DNA of 64,000 bases from the NCBI GenBank assembly GCA_021613535.1, contig CP075493.1, forward strand, positions 14,198,001 to 14,262,000. The letters run 5' to 3'. This document shows, in pieces, positions 23,775-34,329 of the stretch. A program made the translations under genes and the position numbers. The notes below the pieces were generated by a model. That model was not told the origin of the DNA. It made no database searches and was given only the letters and a program-made list of their open reading frames with translations. The first letter of the stretch is position 1. Each line of letters opens with the position of its first letter. Origin of the DNA: Adineta vaga. Its lineage: Eukaryota > Rotifera.

Positions 23775-26394
23775 CAATATATCCTGCAAAGGTATACATG
23801 CTTCCGACAATGGTAACTTAGGTTATTGTGAATAGTCCTGAAGTGAACGGAGATTTTTCTTGATTTTATAAACCACGTTTATATCTATCAAGATTTGTAA
23901 TTCGGCAGTGTTAAAATTATCTTTTGAATCTGACGTATTTGCCATTACTTGTGCTCCGTTTGAATACGACTTGTCCAGTTTTTCTGTTGATTCGCCGATG
24001 GCTACAGATACTTTGTAGATACGCACATGAGAATGAGAATTTGTCTGTTTCTCTTATTATCATTGCTGTCTTCATCAATTCGATATGATGACGATTATCG
24101 TTGTCACAATTTTTTTTTCAAAATCCAATATGAATCTCTTAAAAAGCAACGGAAGATAAAATATGAAACCAGCAGGGGATACTTAGTTACACGCGAACGT
24201 GAACACAACAATCTGACAAAAAGGAACTTCTCATGGATAGGTTAACTTAAAATATTTATTCAAACATTTCCAACACATAGAGAAATACATGTAATGCTTT
24301 TCTTGTTTTATAACTAACTACATGCCGACGAGGTATATTTGAAAGAGTGGCCGTTGCTTTTTCTACATTACAAGCGGACGATTTCTTGTCGTATGACGAC
24401 CACCTCCTAATGATTTTAATGCAGGAGATTGATCAATGGTTTGTATCGGTCGAATCGGTTGGATTCTGTTTTTAATTAAAGATAAACCATGTTGAAAACC
24501 TAATTTCGATAAACAAAATTGACGCATTTCTTTGAAAGTTAGCAAAACAATTGTTGAACTAAATGTATAATTCAGATAAACAATAAACGTTGTGATCGCA
24601 TCAATATAAACAGAATAAGTTAAATTGAAAATCGTTTGAAAGAAATCATACAGAACCCATGGTGACCATGTCAATAAAAACCAAATAAGAAATAAATGAA
24701 GAGAATAAAGAAGACGACGATGATGTCGTGGACCAATTTGTCTTCCTTCTTGATCACCTCGAGAATATTTCTGATAGAAAAAAATACCAATAACAAATAA
24801 ACACATCATTAAAATGAGAAAATATGGAACAAATGTAATCAATAAATCAAATAATTCATAAATCTCTCTTGCATACCAAAGATCACATGTTTGTGTTTCT
24901 GATGGGTTCTCAAGATCAATAGTTGCTGCTCCATTTTGCATTATTATTGGATAATAAAGACAAGGAAAAACAATAGCAATGAAAAGACCAAGATAATGAA
25001 TACAGATTGGTAGAGTATGAGTCTGATGACGTGCTCGATGGAAGATAAATGGTTTGACAACAAGAAGAAAACGTTCAATGGAAAGTTGTACCATAAGAAA
25101 ATCATTGATTTGTGTTGGAATATAATCAAGATAAACAGTTAATTCACACAATGGAGTACCAGCAATGGGTAAACATCCATTATGATAATAGAAATAAACT
25201 CGAATGGGTCCTTGAATAAAAGCGAGAATGACTTGGGCAATGCAACTCAATAAAAGTGCATGACTATTAACTGCAAATATTTTCTTTCCACGACAAATAA
25301 TTGTAATGACAAAGATAATGTTAAGTAGAATTCCAAGCGGAACTGTGAAACAACTGATACCAAACAAAACACGATACATAGGAATAAGATCATAACCAAG
25401 TTCATCTTCTAAATCACATTTAATTGTCATCGAAGTTGTATCATTATTTGCTTCCATATTCATTTTTTAATGCCAAATGAACTAAAAAATTTTATTGCTA
25501 ATGTGTGTATAATTAGAATGTTTTATTTTTACCATACCTCTACGTAATTAAGTGAGTTATTTTGTATACAATCAGTAACAATCATCAAAGAAAGATTATA
25601 TTTACTTTGATTATATCTTTTGGATAAAATAATTACGAGCGAGTTTGTATTCGTTATAATTGTGAATAGAATAGTTTAGTTTGAAGAGGTTTTCTCTGAT
25701 TATAATGAAGCATGACACTAGATAATGAATGGTTAAAAACAGTACTTCAAGTTGTAAGAGGAAGAGAAAGAAGAACATGTTATTTTAGTTCAGTTAACTT
25801 TTTTTAATATCAGTCATCAGAAATTATTATTTGATTGCATGACAAACCATTTCTTTTTGTGTCATCACCAAAACATAATGGTAAGGACGTGATTTAAATT
25901 AGAAATGAAAAGGAATGATATGCTATTGTCACTTCTATTCCTTGAGCTAACAAAAATGTCAAACTAAATCTTGAAGATAATTACTAATCGTATTTTTCGT
26001 CGACAATCATTTTCAATCTCATTCACAATAGATCTTCTCGAATAACTATGTAATTATAATTTCCTTTTTTGTTATCTATGCAAAAGAAGGCCGTCTTCAG
26101 ATCATTATTCTTTAGTAACGATAAAGAACCTGATTTAAATTCATAATTAATATGAGAACTTTATAATACATCTACGCATGTCTTCATGTGTCAATTCAAG
26201 ACGTTTTTCTTAGAGAAAATATAGAAAATAATTAAAGAGAAAAGAGAAAACATCGAGAAAACTTTCTGAGTTCAGTTTTGTTTTAAATATGTTTCATTCT
26301 TCTTTGATAAAGTTATCGTGCATAAATTTGAATGAATATATAATTGAGATAATTATATAATAATCGAATCCATTTCAATCTGTTTAACCAAAAA
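23775..26394. repeat. Segmental duplication, unit B
   Basis: Second copy of the block at 18540-21505, about 5 kb away in direct orientation, containing GPCR type I copy 3. It is about 350 bp shorter than unit A, mainly because the interval between the short relic and the receptor 3' end is reduced (24245-24362 against 18950-19506). Confidence 0.8.
24363..25463 (-). CDS. Rhodopsin-like GPCR, type I copy 3
   Basis: 366 residues from ATG at 25463, single exon. Nearly identical to copy 2 from residue 1 through the end of TM7 and the tail segment IQTIDQSPALKS. The last residues (GGGRHTTRNRPLVM) then differ because the frame ends at another stop. Same motifs: TPLCELTV, LSIERFLLV, SPWVLYDFF. Ligand unknown. 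Confidence 0.82.
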   Translation of the reverse strand: MNMEANNDTTSMTIKCDLEDELGYDLIPMYRVLFGISCFTVPLGILLNIIFVITIICRGKKIFAVNSHALLLSCIAQVILAFIQGPIRVYFYYHNGCLPIAGTPLCELTVYLDYIPTQINDFLMVQLSIERFLLVVKPFIFHRARHQTHTLPICIHYLGLFIAIVFPCLYYPIIMQNGAATIDLENPSETQTCDLWYAREIYELFDLLITFVPYFLILMMCLFVIGIFFYQKYSRGDQEGRQIGPRHHRRLLYSLHLFLIWFLLTWSPWVLYDFFQTIFNLTYSVYIDAITTFIVYLNYTFSSTIVLLTFKEMRQFCLSKLGFQHGLSLIKNRIQPIRPIQTIDQSPALKSLGGGRHTTRNRPLVM

Positions 26395-28001
26395 GATTTT
26401 GAAGATTAATTATAGTAATAGTCTAGATTAAATAAAATCAATTCAACAAGTTGATGAATAGTTCAGAAGAATTCTACAAACTTTTTTATATCATAATAAA
26501 TTAAAAATAATTCATTTACCTTCATCATCAATTATATTGTTTCATAGAATTAATATGATTACTTTCTACAGAACATTTCAAGAATATAAAAAAATCTAGA
26601 TAAATTTCCTGTATTTCGTAGTAATGTGTTTGCTAATTGTTTTCCAACTACCCCATCAATTCTACTATTTTATCCAGATACAATTCAGTTAGTGTCGAAA
26701 TCTTATTAAACAAATATTGTGATTCTTGATTACTAATAGCATTTCGTTGAAAAAATTAATCTAATAACTGACTATACATTAGGTTAAAATTCGAATTCAC
26801 AGAAAAAGAAATATTGTTAATTCACTGTGATTTGACACAGAACTTTTGTTAAACGTTGTACCACTTCTGAGAAAGATTTTATTTCTTTCGAAATCCACTC
26901 GAATAAAATTATGAATAAATATTTCATCTTACACTATTAGTTTTTAATGGAATACAAAGTTAATCATACAATATTATTTTGCAATGTATCCAACGAATAG
27001 TCGTATCTATATGAATGAGAGAAATCTTTATTGTCCTTATTGAAATTAAATAAATGACAAAAATGGTATCGTAAATATTCTATTAATAAGACTTTTCAAT
27101 AAACAATTTCATCAATATTTATAATTGCATAGAAAACATGAATAGAATTTGATATTTACTCTATTTATTAATAAGCTATTATAGTTAAGATTTTCAATAT
27201 GCGATAATGTTGTAATAGGTTTTTGATAAGAATTAAACAGAATAGATTCAATAACTTTGCTGATTATAGAAAGATCATTCTATACTGTCTTTTGTTATGA
27301 AAGACTCGAGTATAGATAATGACTTTCAACGTGATTTTGATTTCTTCAAACTGTATGTTATCGGAGAGCAATTGTGAGATATAATATTTCTTAATTGAGA
27401 ATTTTATTCGATACAAGATCGAGTATTGTCAATGTCTTTTCATAATAAATGCATTCAATAAGAAGAAGTGATCTTTACTGTATTATGTTTTAGTACATTA
27501 GCTAATGATTGTGTATCTTCATCGCAGAGTTTAACAAATACAAGATATAAAACAATAAGTATCTATAGATGGAAGTTTTCGCATAAAGTTTATATGAAAC
27601 GAATGAATTTACTCAATTATATTTCAATGTAAAAACAATATGTTATATTTTTGTATATCATTAAACTATCGTGTCCATAAGAATACGATAGACAAATTCA
27701 ATGAATATTGTATGAAGATTCCATCTTGATTTTATAGGCATGTTTTATAAATTTGTTGTTACTCGGTGTATTATTCTGTTCCCTTACTGTATCATTCGAT
27801 AATTATTCTTTCCATTACGTGAATCGATCATTTAGAGTGAATTGACGAACAACTTCATATATTCTCTCTATTATCGGCAACTACATATTGACGATGTTGC
27901 TTCAATTCGTATCTTTTTACATCATCATAGTGACGTAGAGAAATCTGCCCTTGTTCGTGTAGCCTCATTGTTTAAGACGAAAAAAAAACACATTTTAAAG
28001 T
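26395..28001. other. Long AT-rich spacer
   Basis: 1.6 kb with very low GC and stops in all frames. No repeat, RNA gene or domain recognised. The rightmost part is the 3' side of the fusion gene at 28002. Confidence 0.4.
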
Positions 28002-29830
28002 CTATTGAAATTTATTACAACTATATTTATGTGATTTAAACCATTTTTCTAGTTTATACTCAAAAATATACTCTATACAAGAAGATGGTAGAAGATTTTG
28101 AAGACTTTGATATATATCTTCATGATTATCATTATTTAACTTCATCAAAAGATTTCTAATCATCGTTGAACTTATCATTTCACCTGTCCCAGGTGAAATC
28201 CAGATTAATCTTTTTTGATTTTCCATTGTTGTTGTTTGACAATATTCTTTCCATAGAATTTCTCCATCATATTTCCATCGATCAACTATCACCAATGGAT
28301 ATTGTGTAGAAACATGTTTTCCATTATATTCAATGGCATCAATTCCACAAATATGGACGACTGTAATTTCAAGATCTGTTCCATATAAATTTCGAATTTC
28401 TTTAATAATGTTCTTTGCATACATATTCGGTGATGAATAACTACGATCAACCATCCATCGTGTACCTTCAGTAGCTAACATAAGTAGCGCTTCTCTATAC
28501 GCATTAGGTAAATAGTTTTCTGGTAGTTTCTTTCGTATCCAACTTTCACTTGATGGACAAAAATAACCACCGAGAATTTCAAATTCGTATGGCGGTTTTT
28601 CAAGTATTTCTGCAGTGAAATCCATTACTGCAAGATGATTTAAATGAATTGGACAAAAACTACCTCCATAAACAAGAATAATATTCTTTTTTTGTACTGT
28701 ACTGCTCATTGATGATAGTAATTTGATCTTATTTGTTGGTGTTTTAATTCCACAAGGAAATCGAAGTAAAGGTAATTTCCATACTCCACAATCTGTTAAC
28801 AATTTAGTCAAAGTTTGAAAAACTAATGATCGCCATGTATTAATACCCGAATCAATAATAGTCCGAAGCAATCTAAGTAGATTATAAAGTTCAAAACGCA
28901 TTTCATATCCTTCAACAGGACCTCCGATAGTATCAAAATATGTTGAAATGAACACATCCGGCATTGTATAAATATCCACTTCGTATGGACCATAGAAAGG
29001 ACTACCATCAAAAGTAACAATACGACCTTGTTTGTCCAATGACCAGTTTTGATCAGACAAATCGCCGTGAAGAAGACAAGGACGAAGTTGAATATGATTT
29101 GATGATGTAAGAAACCATGGTATATATGGTATAAGTCGTTCACAGAGAAGAATCAATTCCATATTCTTGCCATGATCATTAATCAAATGAGGATCAGTTT
29201 TCATTCTTTGTACGATAGGTTTAAAACGTTGTTCAAGGAAAAAATGACACCAATCATTTTGCCAAGTATTATCTTGTTCTGTATGTATGTAAAAATTATT
29301 AGTATGGAATCCATATTGACCACTATGTGAAGATCGTGCATGAATTTCGCCTGAAATCTTATGCATCTTTGCTAATACTTGAGCAAATTGACTATTTTGT
29401 AGATTTGATCTTTTTCTTGATGTATTGTTTATATCGACAAATTCTGAAAGAAACCATCCACCTTCATCATGATCGAATTTAGAAAGATTTCCAGTGGCAA
29501 ATGATAAAGGAACACGAACGAAATCGATATAGACTTCTTGAAATGTATGCATACCAATGGCTTCGGCACTAAACATTTGTTTAGCATGTTTGTTTCGATT
29601 GATTTTAATAAAATATTCTCTACGAGCATTTTTACCAACCAACTTTTCATTCACTTTGAAGATAAACGCATGATTTACGTAGCCACTTGGTATAGATTTA
29701 ATTATAAATTCATCTTCATTGTTATGTAAGTCGGTGACGTTTGGTAAAGAAAATATTTCAGCCCGGAGTGAAGAAGACGTTTTCAACAGATGAAGCAGAT
29801 CTTGTACACTTTGAATTATAGACGCGAATT
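28002..29830 (-). CDS. Fructosamine-3-kinase-like + NMN adenylyltransferase-like fusion
   Basis: One uninterrupted frame of about 600 codons. Residues are counted from the TTG at 29786. The N-terminal half matches fructosamine/ketosamine-3-kinases (PF03881 type): ATP-side lysine in REYFIKINR, catalytic HGDLSDQN (240-247), metal-site FDG (259-261), the diagnostic PFYGPYEVDIYTM and GYEMRFELYNLL. FN3Ks phosphorylate sugar-lysine adducts so that they fall off proteins. The C-terminal part from about 366 matches NMN/NaMN adenylyltransferases, which make NAD+: GGSFCPIHLNH (374-384) and ISSTMIRN near the end. No stop or splice signal separates the halves. The true start is not in this exon: the frame is open to about 29830 but has no ATG before Met71. 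A plausible first exon is 30392-30290 (MERSVTVTMIDTD..., donor GTATGA), but I could not find the matching acceptor phase. Confidence 0.82.
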
Positions 29831-30969
29831 AATCATAAGTGATAAAATCAAATAATCTATCGGATCGCGTTTATAAATAAATATAGAAAAAAAGCTGTTA
29901 ATGACCTTACGAGAGAACAATCTTTTGACGTATGAATGTCACGTGTGTACGAATTCGAGTCTATCTTATTACAGATTTAGGTGGAGAAAATACTCTTCAC
30001 TTTGATAAGAACTTCTAGAATATTATCAGTTTTACTGAATTCTATCGATAACTAAAATATATCTCTGATAGTATAAGTATACCTGAATGGTCCAGTTTTT
30101 TTTGTTAATTTCTGGGACATTGCTTTGTTGATGTCTGTCGAATCTATTTAGAAATATTTCAGATTAAAAATCAAGATGGATTCAATTTTATGAGCTTTTC
30201 AATTCTTTAAATATCATAAACTCGTTATACTTATTGTTTCGAACATTTAATTCTCAAGAAAATTGACCAACGTAATATTAGTTTCATACCATTTTCGTCA
30301 TTAGTTTGCAGAGCACACGACTGCAACGATAAGCTTTCATGATGATTTTCTATATCAGTATCGATCATTGTAACAGTAACACTTCTTTCCATACCGTTCT
30401 AGAATGAAAAATCCAAATTATTATAATAGTTGAAAGAAAAAATAAAGCATATTAAATTCTTGAAACTCAGCGAATATTCGGTTTTTGTAAATAAAAGAAA
30501 TATTTATGTTTTGGTAATGATAAGAATTAAGAACATACCATATCCTCTTTTTACACGTTTCACCATCTACGTTCTGTTTTTTTTTATTGACAACTTTAGG
30601 GTTGTTGCGCAAGTACATGATGTCATGATTTACATAATGAGTAATAAAATAAAATAACGATAAACATCAGATATTGCATCATGAAAGAATAAAACTAGAA
30701 GGATATATTATTAATTTATGCGAACAGCACAAATACACATTTTTTAGAAGAGATTGTTCACTATTACAAATGTCTAGGAACATACAAGATAATCATACTT
30801 TAGCTCAAGAGTTTTATTTCAACAAAAGAACACAAAAGAAATTGAGAACAAAAACTATTCATTTCCTTTTCTTTTTCTTTTTAAGTACATGTCTCTTATT
30901 TATACCATTATTTAACGTCATTGATAGTGACTTGACTATTATCAAATGAAATTTAAACATATATATTAA
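29831..30969. other. Spacer / 5' region of the fusion gene
   Basis: Apart from the candidate exon there is no recognisable coding sequence. Open frames at 30430-30657 and 30674-30949 lack motifs. Confidence 0.35.
30290..30392 (-). CDS. Candidate 5' exon of the fusion gene
   Basis: An ATG at 30392 opens 34 codons plus one base (MERSVTVTMIDTDIENHHES...) ending at a good donor, G|GTATGA. Distance and strand fit the missing 5' end of the gene below. The joining acceptor was not located, so this is only a candidate. Confidence 0.3.
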
Positions 30970-32003
30970 TCAATATTGATTCTCAGTCACAACATGAATG
31001 TCTGGATTAATTTGATTTTTTCGACAGAAATTCCTATGAATATCAATTAAAACATATTTGGCTTGTCGACGAAATCGTTTTGATACACAAATATATGTAT
31101 AAAAGGAATTCTAAATACAATAAATCATTAAAGAATAAATTCATCTTCTCAATCAAATAGTTTTACCCCATTTGTTAAAATGTTGACAGTCAATGTTACA
31201 GCGTTGATCAAATTCATTTGAGCAAGAACAACAGGATCACGATTAGTGTTTAATGATAAAAATCCACTTGTAATCGAATATGGAAAATAGGTACAAACAT
31301 AAACACAAATCTCAACAAGAACCATAATGGTCAATTGTTTATCTAATTCACGGCGAACAAGTGGATTTATTCGTGTTGTCAATGTTCGGGCATTTCGATA
31401 AGACAGGATTCCAAAGATTATCGCAACAAATGGGATAAGATTACTCAATGTAAGAACATATCCATAAATATGATATTGAAAGAAAATAGGATCACTTGAA
31501 GCACAAATAGCTGTATTGATTAGTGATAATTGTCGAAAAAAGATCATGTATGATATTGCGTGTATAGTCCAAAGAATAGAAACAATGATTGTAAGACGAT
31601 GTGCTAATCGAATAGTTGACCATTGTTGCCACTGTGGACGAGAACAAGTAGCTAAATACTGATCAATGATGGCTAAACATAACATTGTTACTGCACTTAT
31701 CACGCATGTCGCAACAACGAGATTACGAATTGAACAATAATAAACAATAGCTGATGTCCAATCGACTGGAAATGCCATCGAAATTACGACAAAAGATGTA
31801 CTAAAGATCAATCGAATGAAATTGAATATTGACATGAAAAGAAGATAGAATGCACATGAACTTTGTCGAAATGTTTTTAAACTAAGCAAAACAATGATAC
31901 TGAAAAGTTCACTAATAAAACTGATGAAATAAATTGGAATTGAAACGTAAAGAGCAAATTGTGTTCGTATATAATAAAGTGATGAGATATATTCAGTATT
32001 CAT
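30970..32003 (-). CDS. Rhodopsin-like GPCR, type II copy 3, two exons
   Basis: Exon 1 32003-31167, 56-nt intron 31166-31111, exon 2 31110-30970. The product is nearly identical to the 17227-18260 receptor, including intron sequence and tail start (NSFYTYICVSKRFRRQ). The tail ends HVVTENQY instead of ETNNEY. TM3 (SIRNLVVATCVISAV) and TM4/ECL2 (WTIHAISYMIFFRQLS) differ from copy 2 and TM3 is closer to copy 1. DQY motif as in the others. Located 13 kb from copy 2 with the unrelated fusion gene between them. Confidence 0.82.
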
Positions 32004-33658
32004 TTTAAACTCTATTGAATGAAATTACGATGATGATAATGTTATCTATTATAAATGAAATGAGAGTGGAAAAAAAATGTTAACATAATTCTTTTCTTTT
32101 ATATAATTTTGAAAGAATAAAGGAAATTAGTTTTCTTTTTCATTTAATATAATATATGGAAGAAAATCCTGAAAAATTAATCGTTAACGCTTATAAAATG
32201 TGGGGTCAATTCAAGAAACTATTTTTTCTTTTTAACACAATTCAAATATTCTGTTTCTTCCATCGAGACTATTCACGTTGACAAAACCCTTCGTTTGAAT
32301 CTTATTCGCAAGAACATTCACCTCTTTACTTCTAAATAAAATAATTAATTAGAAATAAGCAACACTTTCGTTTATGCAGTCTGTATTTTTAAAATAAGTT
32401 TTATATATTTTTTAAAAGACTTTTTATTCTATGCATCGTAACTATTGTTGATACATTTTTACATTTAATGTTTGTTTATGTAATATGACATGATAAGAAT
32501 GTATGTAGAAAATAGAACAGAAATGTTTCCTTTGTTTTTCAGTTCTCTAATGAAGTACGTAATACGCTTAGAAGTCAAAAATAGATTTGAAAAGATCTAC
32601 TTTATTTTTTCGTATAATAATAAATAAATATCAAATAAATTTATCATTATTATTATTTAACCCAAATTTACATGTTGCCAGTATCTATATGATTCTTTTA
32701 TTCATCATTTTTACTGTGCGATTTTATATGATAGAATCAATATTATTGTGAAAATTTTATTTTTTTCACTTAATCTTTATAGATTATCATAGAAAACATA
32801 GATGTGCGAGAGAAAATAAGTTTTTCTTTGTTTTTTCGTAATTCGTCAGTATCTCTTTTGAAATGTTGAAAAAAAAAGATTTTATGAATTTTAAAAGTGA
32901 ATTTATACTTTCGTTGATTTATAATGCAAATACGATGTTTTTGTATTGATACAAGAAATGATTTCAACTGATAAGAAATGAAGATTAGAGATTGTTCTGG
33001 AGAAATATCGAATATTTTCTTTTTGTTTTCATTGTTCGTGTTTTGGTGAAAATTAATTATTAATTCAAGGGAGAATTCTTTCGATGTTTTTACTTAGATT
33101 TTGTTACTTTTCAAATTCAACATTTCAGAACAATCATTCTATTCCGAGATATTGAACATTGTGAAATTAGTTCCAACTATTCTCTCAATTCTCTTTTGGG
33201 ATAGGACAGTGTTCAAATCGGTTGAGCTGTTAACACAATACAATAAGTGATGGGGATGTGGAAAGAGGATATGATTTTATGAAGGAATTTCGGAGGAATC
33301 GAATGGAATTCTGTCAATATTCAGGATACTTGGTAACTGTTTGGAACTAATTTCATACTGTTTAACATCGCAGAATCGGAAATATTCTCTTTATCTCGAT
33401 TCTTCTCAATAAAATAGACGAAACTTTCATTGTTATAATAATGGAAAACATCTTCACTTTTTTCTTCTTCATATTGAAATTTCTTCAAAAATTCGAATAT
33501 CTTCTTCGTCGGATTTCAATCGATATTCGATCAAAACAAACAATTTCATCGAAACAGATCAGGTTTTTCGCTTTTTTAACGATATTCTTTTTCAAAAAAC
33601 TAAAAGGTTTTCCCTATTTTATTTTAAAAAAAATCTTTTTTCTTTTTCAAACTCAAAG
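32004..33658. other. AT-rich spacer
   Basis: 1.65 kb without recognisable genes. The first about 150 bp resembles the upstream flank of GPCR type II copy 2. The plus frame at 33441-33761 is Phe-rich and partly antisense to the NHL relic. Confidence 0.4.
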
Positions 33659-33987
33659 TCAAATCTTTTCGTTTGAAATGCGAAGTTCACTTCCTTTACC
33701 ATTTCCTCCAGCCACAACAATTCCTTCATTTGCATCTTTTCTCCATTTCATCACGCGATGATTATACCAATCTGAAACATAAAGATATTGATCTTTATCG
33801 ACAAAGATCAAAGTAGGATAGTTGAGTTGATTTCCATATCCATCTCCACCTGCAACTAATGCTCCTTCTTTGTTTTCATTTATCTTTTCTAACTGCCATT
33901 TTCTCACTTCATTCTTCTTCGTGTCAGAAACATAAAGAAATCCATGTTGATCCATAGCTAAACGAGAACAATCACATCTGATGGTCT
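33659..33987 (-). pseudogene. NHL-repeat protein relic
   Basis: Open from the edge of the inverted-repeat element at 33988 to the stop at 33659. It reads TIRCDCSRLAMDQHGFLYVS, then KNEVRKWQ, GALVAGGDG, then LIFVDKDQYLYVSDWYNHRV, GIVVAGGNGKGSEL and a non-family ending. These are two and a half NHL propeller blades of the same type as the gene at 44245. Both ends are abrupt: the 3' side stops after 'GNGKGSEL', and the 5' side runs into the element. It is therefore a fragment. Confidence 0.65.
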
Positions 33988-34098
33988 CAAGGGGGAAAAG
34001 CGAGACTTTTACTCCGAAATGCTTCGCGTACTTCCATGTACGTCACTCATACTTCAAATACTTCAAAAAGTATTTGAAGTATCGCCTTTTCCCCCTTG
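33988..34098. mobile_element. Small inverted-repeat (MITE-like) element
   Basis: A 111-bp unit. The left end CAAGGGGGAAAAGCGA (33988-34003) matches the reverse complement of the right end TCGCCTTTTCCCCCTTG (34082-34098) except for one extra G. Inside, 34049-34063 and 34068-34082 form a perfect 15-bp hairpin (ATACTTCAAATACTT, 4-nt loop). It interrupts the NHL reading frame. No protein is encoded, so it would be non-autonomous. No clear target-site duplication is visible. Confidence 0.45.
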
Positions 34099-34329
34099 CA
34101 AGAACGCGTCCACATCCACCCACACCAACACCGTCGTTGTTCTTTTCACTCATCCTCAACCTCAAATTTATCAAATCAAATCATTCGATTATTCTCTTTG
34201 TTTCATTTGTCAATGATAGGAATAAAAAATATTAGCATTAATAGATAATAAATAGGTAGAAACATGAAGGATGAGAAAAATTAGTTAAAATAACTTTTCT
34301 CTGCATTGAAAAGCTTATTTTCAGTACTG

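Noticed and set aside
12766-25129. 61-codon minus frames inside the type I GPCRs (12766, 20067, 24944)
   Set aside because: Out-of-frame readings within the receptors; they look conserved only because the receptors are nearly identical.
29429-29729. Frames on both strands within the kinase half of the fusion gene
   Set aside because: Overlap strong FN3K coding sequence and have no motif of their own.
33441-33761. Phe-rich plus frame
   Set aside because: Low-complexity TTT/TTC content and antisense overlap with the NHL relic.
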